Shown here: in pieces, positions 10,760 through 19,376 of the stretch | How positions within the stretch are numbered: the first letter of the stretch is position 1 | How the letters are laid out: each line of letters begins with the position of its first letter | Origin: Beroe forskalii | Taxonomy: Eukaryota > Ctenophora > Nuda > Beroida > Beroidae | Direction of reading: 5' to 3' | Length of the DNA stretch: 64,000 nt | Assembly: GCA_011033025.1 (NCBI GenBank) | Contig: WFMF01000144.1 | Coordinates: 337,322-401,321, forward strand | Made by a program: the position numbers and the translations under genes | Notes under the pieces: model-generated | Told to the model about the DNA's origin: nothing | Seen by the model: only the letters and a program-made list of their open reading frames with translations | Databases searched by the model: none

Positions 10760-11110
10760 ATTTGTCTCAGGATGTGTTGAGGCTGCTCCTCAGAGATCCT
10801 GAAGATGATTCATAGCTTTTCATGAAGTCAATTTTAAATCTTAATCTTGGCTGTATAATCACCTTCGTCGCAATAGCAACGTCCTGTAAGGAGCCCCTCA
10901 GTTTCGATTCCTTGTTTAACATGCCGTAAAGCAAGGATCTACACTGAGTTCACCATGGTTGGGCACTTAGACACACATTAGTACTTTGACGAAAGCTGGC
11001 TTTATACCCTCTGTCTATTGGAAATGTTTCCTTGCGTTTGACAATTGATGTTCACACAGTACTATTTAATTTTCAATTTGATGTTATATAAGCTAGTCTT
11101 TATGTGAGAG
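10760..11110 (-). repeat. Inverted copy of the 7.7-8.4 kb dispersed repeat
   Basis: Reverse complement of blocks seen at 7700-8390, including TTAGACACACATTAGTAC-, GGTATAAAG- and CATCAAATTG-type segments. It lacks the 67-bp insertion present in the other copy and so provides the empty target site. Its left end (GTTGAGGCTGCTCC, GATGATTCATAGCTTTTCAT) is shared with about 12610-12660. Confidence 0.55.
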
Positions 11111-11142
11111 ACGAGGCGGAAGAACCGACCATCAAGCACAGC

Positions 11143-11575
11143 TATGATTCGAAACTGTCAGTTGATATTGTGGAGTAGTTATTTGGCTTGAATCATAATT
11201 GTTACTTTCAATGAAAGACAGCAGTTTTATTAAATATATTCATATCTGAATTAAAAAGAAATCTTTCTTCAAGACATCAATCGATTTTATAATTCAAGGA
11301 TGGACATAAATAAATAAACAATAAGTTTATGAATCGAAACTGTCAGTTGATATTGTGGAGTTGTTATTTGGCTTGAATCATAATTGTTACTTTCAATGAA
11401 AGACAGCAGTTTTATTAAATATAATAAAACAAATAAATTTACATTTAGTAAAAATAAATAAATAAACAATAAGGTTATGAATCAAAACTGTCAGTTGATA
11501 TTGTGGAGTAGTTATTTGGCTTGAATCATAATTGTTACTTTCAATGAAAGACAGCAGTTTTATTAAATATAATAA
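11143..11575 (+). repeat. Three direct copies of a ~96-bp unit, with an inverted fourth at 12.5 kb
   Basis: Copies start near 11143, 11328 and 11476. Each contains AAACTGTCAGTTGATATTGT, GGCTTGAATCATAATTGTTA and AAAGACAGCAGTTTTATTAA. AT-rich spacers with AAATAAATAAACAATAAG separate them. An inverted copy lies at about 12485-12590. Direct copies followed by a distant inverted copy suggest inverted termini of a repeat unit spanning roughly 11.1-12.6 kb. Confidence 0.65.
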
Positions 11576-11879
11576 AACAAATAAATTTACATTTAGTAGC
11601 GCATTACACCATAATTTGAACAGTTTAATTCTTTCTTGTCATATGACAATTGTGATTAAGATAAAATCAACGTACAAACATAATAACTTAAATAGTAAAG
11701 TAATATTAACAAAGTCAAGATATCTAATAGCACATTAACATGCTAGCTATAGTAATTATGGATTAAGTACTAGGAATGTAGCAAACTGGACACTTAAAAA
11801 ACCTACCTATAGCCTATAACTAAGGGTATTATGAAACAATTACCATTATAGTGCTGAGTGGATAAAAAAGAGACAGAAG

Positions 11880-12090
11880 AGACTAAACTGTGATAGTGTG
11901 ATTCATCAGCAGTTACCTTACAGTTGTAAGATTTCCCTGTGATGTAGATGTCTCATCTACCTCTCACAGCTTACAACTGCAAGTCTGGGCCACCCAGGAC
12001 TCCGGAATCCTGAGCAACCCAGTTAATGGGGAAGGGAGAGGAAATAGAAAGAGTTCAGAAGAGGTAAAAGATCAATTAGTGTCTAAATCA
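11880..12090 (+). repeat. Dispersed repeat A, copy 1
   Basis: Shares long blocks with 36628-36870: GACTAAACTGTGA, TCATCAGCAGTTACC, TTACAACTGCAAG, CCACCCAGGACTCCGGA and GGAAGGGAGAGGAAA, ending at AGGTAAAAGATCA. It is a dispersed non-coding repeat with no visible open frame. Confidence 0.6.
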
Positions 12091-13373
12091 TGGGAAATAT
12101 CTAATTTGGGTTGTTGTTCCAAACAATGAAATTCTGACTCACATTGTTATTTCAGCTTTCCTCTTCACTGCCAAATTGAAAATAAAGCAAATGGCTTAAA
12201 TTTAGCCTGATATGCCATTTTGAAAATTGTCTAGCATATAATATTCACCCACATAAAGGGTGCTGGCTTCTATGCTATTAGACCTTCAGAAGGATTCTCA
12301 TTTCTCAAATGATGCAATCTTTTGAGCGCTGTTTTTATGTCCTAGAATTGTGTTGGTGTAGTTCCAAAAATTTGGTATTGTATGTGTATTGTACTTTTAC
12401 TCCTGATCAAGGATGAAGGTGGTAGTTTTACTTGGCCAACATAAGTCAAATCCACAGATGTTAATTGTATCTTCATATGCTTGATATTTAATAAAACTGC
12501 TGTCTTTCATCGAAAGTAACAATTACGATTCAAGCCAAATAACACAAAGCCAAATAACTACTCCACAATATCAACTGACAGTTTCGAAACATAACTTTAA
12601 GATTGACTTTATGAAAAGCTATGAATCATCTTCTGGATCTCCAAGGAGCAGCCTCAACCTGTCCTCAAATTTGATTGTATAAAGTAGTGTTGTAAAGTTG
12701 AAGTATGAAATTGAATAATAGCTGTAGAAATTGCTCTCTATATTATCATTTATTTAGGGACTGTACAATTTCAAATACTTCCTTTTATCAGATGATACAT
12801 CAGTCCTATGCTATAGTTCTCCTCATTACACTCAGTTCACTATTTGGAAGACTCAACTCAGGTTATCAATTTCAGTCAATGCTCCAATCTCTAATCTTCT
12901 GATCTCATCCATTGATGAATTGTTATTTGTTAATACTTACAATTCATACTGATTAATGATGATTATAGTCTTTGCAACAAAATAAAAATAAATCTCATTT
13001 ATAAAAATTATAACATTAATGAACTGAAATGGAGAACGATGTTAAATCAGATTTATTTATTAAAATCAGCTTCTTTAAATCTGTCACAGAGACTAAAATC
13101 ATCATTAATCAGTATCAGTATTTGACTAATAAACAATGATCCAAACATTCAGTTAAGAAACTATGATTCCTATGGATTAATTAGGTGCCTTGATGTTTCT
13201 GACAATTTAACTTATTAAATTGTTATATCCTATGATTTGATGTATTGAATAAGTAATTGTTTGATGTTATTTATATAGCCTCTTTATGTCTAAATAATCT
13301 GCTATATGAACTGTAGATTTCAGTCGAATTTCAGCTGAAGATGAACATATTGATGTATACTCTATCATTTCAG
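12091..13373. other. No gene recognised upstream of the lectin exon
   Basis: AT-rich sequence holding the inverted 96-bp unit (12485-12590) and a fragment of the 7.7-kb repeat (12600-12690). The signal-peptide exon expected for a C-type-lectin gene was not identified. The last 10 bases, ending TTTCAG, are the acceptor of the exon at 13374. Confidence 0.4.
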
Positions 13374-14142
13374 TCCAATATGAGTTGAACTTCAATGAAG
13401 CTTCTTGGAAGGATGCATATCTTAGCTGTAAAATGAAACTTGGCAAGCTTGCTCATATTTATAATGAGGATGAAAACAATTATATCAGCAGTTATATGCA
13501 GAAAATGATCAAAAGTTACCACTTAGCTGATACACAGCTCTTTTTTGGGCTTGTATATAATGGGTGAGTTGAATTATATCAGCAGTTATATGCAGAAAAT
13601 GATCAAAAGTTACCACTTAGCTGATACACAGCTCTTTTTGGGCTTGTATATAATGGGTGAGTTGAAAAGATATGTATTATGGTACCTTAATGATTTAATG
13701 AGAAGTAATGGGTAACAAAAGTATTCTATTTTGCTCTATTCCCTAATACCAGTACCTAAGTACTCTTTTAGTTTTGATGTTTGAATTATAAATAGATGGA
13801 ATTATGTAATATTTATAATTTCAAAGGTTGATATTTCAATCAGTCACCATCTCCAAATAATTTATCAATAAAGTCAATGTGATAATGTGGCTTAACATAG
13901 AATCTTACTAGTGCATTTTGTGTGTTGATCGTAGCTCCTGTTTAGAATGAAAGTATGTCACTAAATTTTCAGACAAATGCATCTTTTGAGTGGAGGATGG
14001 AGCACCATTCTCTCAGTCTTTCTCAGCATTTCAATCTAATGCTGCTCTTGGAGCTAGTGATAGAACACTGACGATTGATAAATATGGGAAGTGGTCTTTG
14101 CAGACCTAAATTCAGCACATGGATTTGTTTGCCAGTATAATG
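13374..14142 (+). pseudogene. C-type lectin-like domain exons, disrupted
   Basis: Two exons are visible. Exon 13374-13563 reads ELNFNEASWKDAYLSC, KLAHIYNEDENNYIS and LFFGLVYNG, the first half of a C-type-lectin-like fold (the SW-x-A...C and L-x-x-I...E-x-N patterns). Exon 13973-14142 carries DGAPFSQSFSAF, KYGKW and, in another frame, GFVCQYN, the second half ending at the conserved C-terminal cysteine. The second exon has two frame breaks, near 13993 and 14100, both in short G runs, and the phases across the intron do not agree. Either the gene is decaying or the sequence carries small indels. Such proteins are usually secreted or membrane-bound sugar or ligand binders. The 3' end of the first exon is tandemly duplicated. 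It may belong with the VWC exons downstream, but the phases as read do not join. Confidence 0.6.
13478..13664 (+). repeat. Tandem duplication of exon end plus splice donor
   Basis: A 94-bp unit (13478-13571) covering the last part of the lectin exon and its GTGAGT donor is repeated at 13572-13664. The copies differ by one T in a T-run and otherwise look identical, so the duplication is recent. The second copy has its own donor but no acceptor, so it should be spliced out unless the downstream donor is used. Confidence 0.85.
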
Positions 14143-14534
14143 GTAAGTGGATTTGTTAGTCAGGTACATGTTTACTTAATTAGTTAATTGAATCAATAAA
14201 GTAACAACTAACAGGTAGGTTGTGTTAGCTTCTAAAACTGTAGCAAAGTCTACAAAATGGGTAATTATGTTGTCAGTAGTGTGTAACAAGTTGATAGGAA
14301 CTGTCACAAGTGTCTTTGCCGTGGGGAACCATCGAGTGCAATCCATTCGTGAGTTTGTTACGTCCAGTGATTGCTTGTAATCACTATGATTATAAACAAT
14401 ATATGCGGAAAGATTTATCATATTGAAAGAAAGCTTTATCATTTTATTGAAACTTAAAAATTTCATTCCTTGTCATACTGTATTGTTTTTTCATGGTAAG
14501 TACTAACTACTAACTTAGTAGGTATCGAGTGACT

Positions 14535-14783
14535 ATGGCCATAGAAACCATAGAAACCATGGTAGCCATGGTAACCATAGTAACCATGGTAGCCATGGTA
14601 ACCATGGTAGCCATGGTAGCCATGGTAATCATGGTAGCCATGGTAGCCAATAACCATAGTAACCAATAACCATAGTAACCATATTAACCACAGTAACCAT
14701 AGTAACCACAGTAACCATAGTAACCACAGTAACCATAATAATAAAAGTAACCACAGTAACCACGGTAACCATAGTAACTAAAG
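14535..14783 (+). repeat. GTAACCATG/A microsatellite-minisatellite
   Basis: About 250 bp of imperfect units such as GTAACCATG, GTAGCCATG and GTAACCATAGTAACCACA. It gives long artificial reading frames of Tyr-His-Gly repeats on the minus strand. It ends 18 bases before the splice acceptor of the VWC exon at 14802, so length changes here could affect splicing. Confidence 0.85.
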
Positions 14784-14801
14784 TTACCACTTCCCCTCCA
14801 G

Positions 14802-15441
14802 ACGTGTGACGCAGATGACACACCGTGTGAGAAGAATGGTGAGACTTACCACAACGACGCCATTATGTCTGATGAAGGGTGCACCCTGTGTAAATGTGAA
14901 TCGGGATTGGAAAAGTGTGCCATGAAGGACACGACCGTAAGTTATCGGGCAATAATACTTCATGTCAATAATGTACGATATATTGAAATTGAAAGTCACG
15001 ATTTTTACAACGGTGACAAGTGGCTTAACTAGGCTTAATATTTAAATGAATTTGCGATATCGAACCGCATTCATGTTCATTTCGTCCGCGGTTTTAGCAT
15101 TTATTCGAAAGTTTGCTTATAATATGCTTGAAAATATAAAATACATTGTCGAACTTAGAAATATCGAAAATCCATAAGCGTACCTAGAGCTTAATAATGC
15201 GAATTTTGATTACTTGAGCCATAATACTATGATCTCTGGAATAGGATTCCTAGGCATGCGATGATGGTAATAATTGCACTTGACTTCGCCTCGTGCGATT
15301 ATTATTGTACTTATAACACTTGGCTTCGCCTCGTGCAGTATGCATTTCTAGGAATCCTATTTTTGTATATAATATTGTACAATTGAAAACCCAATAATAT
15401 TTCAGGAATGTAGGATAGCCCAGGTACTAGGAGGGAATTAG
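14802..15441 (+). CDS. VWC-domain protein, C-terminal exons
   Basis: Exon 14802-14936 (45 codons, phase 0 at both ends, CTCCAG acceptor, GTAAGT donor) encodes a von Willebrand factor C-type module: CDADDTPCEKNGETY, then GCTLCKCESGLEKC. Exon 15406-15441 (TTTCAG acceptor) adds ECRIAQVLGGN and a stop. VWC modules are extracellular, disulfide-rich and often bind BMP/TGF-beta ligands or matrix. Upstream exons are uncertain. The disrupted lectin exons just before could be the same gene (a lectin-VWC secreted protein), or this could be the tail of a paralogue of the VWC gene at 16.6 kb. A hairpin element is inserted in the intron. Confidence 0.6.
15241..15360. mobile_element. Hairpin miniature element 3
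   Basis: ATAGGATTCCTAG at 15241 is matched by its complement ending at 15360. Inside are two hairpin-type blocks with the core CTTCGCCTCGTGC shared with the elements at 4593 and 5121. It sits in the intron before the last VWC exon. Confidence 0.65.
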
Positions 15442-16200
15442 TAGACAACAAAGTACCGTGGTAAAACATTACCGAAACCGAAGCCCAGGATGAGTCACCG
15501 AATCTTGTTAACCGTCCAACCTTTCCTAGAGCGTACATTGCCCAGTTCTACTCGTTAATCTTGTTATACAGTTATATTGAGATTAATATTGTTTTGATTT
15601 GTGTCAAATGTTGGAAAAAACGTCGAACTTTTGGGTTACAATTAGTTTGTCGAGAAGTTTCGTGAATGAAAAATGTTGTGTATTTTTATTGGCAATGACT
15701 GGATTTAAAAGACGTTAATTGTTATCAAGAGTTGTGTTAATGACTTTTATCACTTCAGTTAATTGAATAATTGTTGATGGCAGTTTAACTATACCTCAAG
15801 TGCCAACAGTGCCTTAAGTGCCAACAGTGCCTAAAGTGCCTACAGTAGGTTTACGTACCGTGCTTGCCACGAGCAGCAAAGTACACAGCAATTTGAACTG
15901 AGACTTGTGAAGGCCATGAAAAGCTGATGTATACGGGTCACTGTACCTTTTTATCAAAATGAAAACAACTGCCGCGCAAAAGAAATTAATCAGAAATCAA
16001 AAATATAAAAAAAACGCAAAACAAGATATCTAATACTCCATACAAGTCTATTTCAGACCGACGACTGTGTCAAAAATTACGTCTTTTCGAACGTGTATTC
16101 CTGGCTAGTGATTTGTTTCCTGTACATACAACTAGTAACTTCTGAGGAGCTGAGCCCACTTGAGTCATGCATCTCATTGTAAACGTGACCGCAATCAATG
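15442..16200. other. Intergenic between the two VWC genes
   Basis: AT-rich, with no coding frame of interest. A short triple repeat of TGCC(A/T)ACAGTGCC(T/TAA)AGTGCC lies near 15800-15845. The part next to 16200 should contain upstream promoter elements of the next gene. Confidence 0.35.
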
Positions 16201-16240
16201 GTCACGTGATGAGTTGTCACGTGATGAGCTTATAAAGTGA
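16201..16240 (+). promoter_or_regulatory. Candidate core promoter: tandem CACGTG boxes and TATA box
   Basis: Two copies of GTCACGTGATGAG lie in tandem, with E-boxes CACGTG at 16203-16208 and 16218-16223, followed at once by TATAAAG at 16231-16237. A start site about 30 bp downstream would leave a 5' leader of roughly 370 bases to the ATG at 16636. CACGTG is the site of bHLH factors of the USF/MYC/MITF type. That this drives the VWC gene is inference from position. Confidence 0.5.
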
Positions 16241-16635
16241 CTGATCACAATGTTACATCGCGTTCTCCTCAAACAGATCACTTTGTCCTTAATTACGAAT
16301 ATTGCACGTATTTCAGTTGTTTTGTGTGTTTTTCCGTGATTGACCGTATAGAAACATTATTCATTTTTATAGCTCTGTCGGTCGCTGAATTTACTACTTT
16401 GTTGCGGGTGAGAATCAGCTCAATAGAATTTGGCCAATCGAAACACTTCATTATCGGGGAGCAACAGTAAAGCATATCATGCTCTATATTTTACCATATC
16501 ATTAAGTTAATCGTCCCGAAATTTAATTGTCAATAAGTTCGATATTTTCAATAAGTTACACTTTCAATAATAAAAATACGGAAGACCTTTCCTTCGTAAT
16601 AATCGTTTTCACGACTAGATAAGATCAGAGTTGTG

Positions 16636-18573
16636 ATGGCAAGACTCGTTCACATCTCACTTTTGATAATGCTGTTGCCATTCATTGCTCTGACGGACGA
16701 TGGTGATTTGACAGCGGATGAACCGGTGGTACTGACTGGGGATGAAGCTGCTTCGACAGAGGGCGAAGCAGCTTCAATGGGGGATGAAGCGGCTGCACCA
16801 AAGAACTCAGATTCAAGTGAGCCCTCAGCCGCAGGGGCATCAGCCGGAGGTGCAGTAGTGCCTGCAGCTCCTCTAGTGCAACCAGTGATCAAAAAATGTT
16901 TTATGCTGAAGGATGATGGCTCAGAAGAAACTGTCGTTTTCAGGATTGGACAGACAATTTCCAGGAAAGGCTGTGAGAAGTGCACATGTGAGCCTGGTGG
17001 TAGTATTGTTTGTGAAGGAGTAAGTATTTCAAACTTTGAATCACAGGATTTGCTGCCATTGACTTCGACTTTTAAATTAGGGAGGGAAAAAACGTGTAAA
17101 GATGCTAAATCTTGGCAAATACAAAATATTGCTTCCAATTCAACTGGCTGCATTTTACAAGCCCTTTGGTTCGAAATTCAAAAATTCATTCGTTAATATT
17201 TCAGGTTTGCATGTCATGCTATCACGATGGCAAAGAAATAAAACATGGGAATGAAATAGCCAAGATATTTGAGAGAGGAAATGCAGCACATTTTGAAATC
17301 TGGACGTGTGACAATGGTAAAAAGCTGTGCAAAGATAACCTGGTATGTTGAACTATAGGCTAGTCTACAGTACTTGTATTAATTTAGAAACCTATTTCTC
17401 ATGAAACAAGAATTACGCCTGCTGTCCTCTTTTGCGGGCGCTTAATTTCCCTCCCCCAGTGCCGTGCAATTTTCTTTGTAACAGTTTCATTTTGTTGCGT
17501 CTTTTGTCTTCTTGATACACATGCACCTATCTGTTATATTTTCAAATCAAACTACAGTACCATTTGGAAACTTGAACTAAATAATAGATTAGGGACTCGA
17601 GATGATTATCTTAGATCATTTATCAGTATCACAATCACACTGCTTTCTTTGAAATTCATGAATGAAGGCAGCTAATAACATCGATTGGTATTTGGGTGAT
17701 TCTTCCTATCTTTAAAATCATTTACCCGAGATACCCATCCAAACTCTGTTTCGTGCCATATGCTTAGTGCCTTTTTCGATATAAACAATCAAGGTGTTTC
17801 CTGCACGACCGAGGCTAGCCAAACTACCTTCCATGAGCCTGTGGTCACTTTAATATTTACATTTCGTCACTTGACAACAAGCATCCTCGTATGAGGATAG
17901 AGTACCTGTAAGAAAATTATATATTTTTTAATTTTGAAAATTTATGGTTTTGACGGATGGCAGCATCAATGTTTCGAAGGGCAGGTAATGAGTATTTTAG
18001 TGTCAACACTTGAGTTGGGACAGCCACTACCCAGACATATGATAAAAATTTCAAATTTTGGAACTTGTACATACAACCAGACACACACATATGCATGCAC
18101 GATATCATCTGTCAAGACATACACACACAGGTGCAATGCAAATACTGATACTGCCTTCTGATTTGATGTTAGTGTCGTTTACTACAGAAGAGGTACCAAG
18201 TATGTACAAAATTTCTGGGTAGTGGGTACTTTCTTACCCTTGTACCAAATATGAACAAAATTTCTGGGTACTTTCTAACCCTTCCTCAATGCCTTTTTGT
18301 AAAAAAAAAAAGATTAGGGTAGGGAGATATGATCACCCTCTGGATAGCGTTACACCCTAAATGGTTTTCAACTCCACCAGACACTGTTTAAAAGGCAAAA
18401 GTATCTATTTTTCTCCCTTTATAAACCTATTTAAATTATGCTCCCAGGACAACGACTGTACATATGAGAGTCAAATTCCAGAAGATTTACAGGTTATAGA
18501 AACACATTCTGATGCTGAAGCCACAACTGCTCCGGAAGAAGCACCAAACAGTAATTCTACACTTCCAAATTAA
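16636..18573 (+). CDS. Secreted VWC-repeat protein with acidic Ala-rich N-terminal region
   Basis: Exons 16636-17019, 17205-17342 and 18448-18573 join in phase 0 and give about 216 residues. The start is the ATG at 16636, followed by a clear signal peptide (RLVHISLLIMLLPFIAL). Next come short acidic repeats of the form GDEAAS/EGEAAS/GDEAAA and an Ala/Gly/Pro stretch. The first cysteine module (KKCFMLKDDG..., GCEKCTCEPGGSIVC) closes exon 1. Exon 2 is a second module (VCMSCYHDGKE, WTCDNGKKLC). Exon 3 gives DNDCTYESQ and a Thr/Glu-rich tail. The paired C-x-x-C and C-x-C spacing is VWC-like, known from secreted matrix and growth-factor-binding proteins. No membrane anchor is seen, so secretion is likely. 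The precise function is unknown. Confidence 0.75.
17404..18330. repeat. Dispersed repeat B, copy in VWC intron 2
   Basis: Starts with AAGAATTACGCCTGC and GCGCTTAATTTCCCTCC and ends near CTCAATGCCTTTTTGTA. The same start and end motifs frame 20878-21760, so both may be members of one 0.9-kb non-autonomous family. Near the end are two tandem blocks of ACCAA(G/A)TATG(T/A)ACAAAATTTCTGGGTA. Internal sequences of the two copies differ. Confidence 0.4.
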
Positions 18574-19376
18574 TATTTTCCCACAGTTCTAATTGACAAA
18601 CTATGGTTTTATTCTACTTTGATGTTAGTAGGTATTGGATATATGTGTATTGTGTAGTCTTGAAATAAATTTATGATATGAATCAATTTGCCAATCAAGC
18701 ATGGGAAAATCAAAAAACAAACTAAAATCTCATAATTGAATGCTTTTAATTCGTATATTGTTCAGTTGATTATATAAAAAAATCATTATTCAGTGATAGA
18801 GTTTCCTTTTGTCAATTTCCACAATACCACTTAACATACATCTAACAAATAACCCTCCTACAAGATTTTTGCTTGAAATTACCTACCAGTCATATTATAT
18901 GATCATTACATAGTTAAATTGCATGATATCTAATAAATAACTAAAATTTGATTTTATAAAAGAGCAGTTTAAAAGAGCTTTTATAAAGGAGCATATAGGT
19001 AATTCAGATGAGGTTTGTTTGGTCATGGTTTATTCAGTTCCTGGTCAGGGTTTAATCTAATTCCATGGTCTCAGCTGTCAACATATACCTTTGATAAAGA
19101 ACTTGGCCCAACATGTCCATTATGAAACTTAACAAGTTTCAGCTTCACCTTGACCATGTAAGTTACAGTATTCAGTATAATATACAGTAATATACAGTCA
19201 TTATTCAGTACCAACACACATTTTAATTTGAACTATTATTTCACCATAAACTTTATTCCACTTACTATGGGAGCAGTAGGATTGATTAATTTTCCAAATT
19301 CAATTCAATTTAATTCAATTAATGGTACATGTACACTATGTAATGAAAATCATTTGATCAATTTATTTCAACTTAC
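18574..19376. other. No gene recognised; convergent 3' flanks
   Basis: Contains the 3' flank of the VWC gene, with AATAAA at about 18663 as a plausible poly(A) signal some 90 bp after the stop. The rest is AT-rich. A downstream exon of the minus-strand gene may be hidden here, but no candidate joins in phase. Confidence 0.4.

Noticed and set aside
14463..14823. Long minus-strand frames of Tyr-His-Gly repeats
   Set aside because: They are translations of the GTAACCATG array and have no non-repetitive protein part.
19085..19160. Minus-strand exon downstream of the RUN-like exon
   Set aside because: A plausible stretch (AAACTTGTTAAGTTTCATAA) exists, but its phase does not match the phase-1 end of exon 19377-19494.
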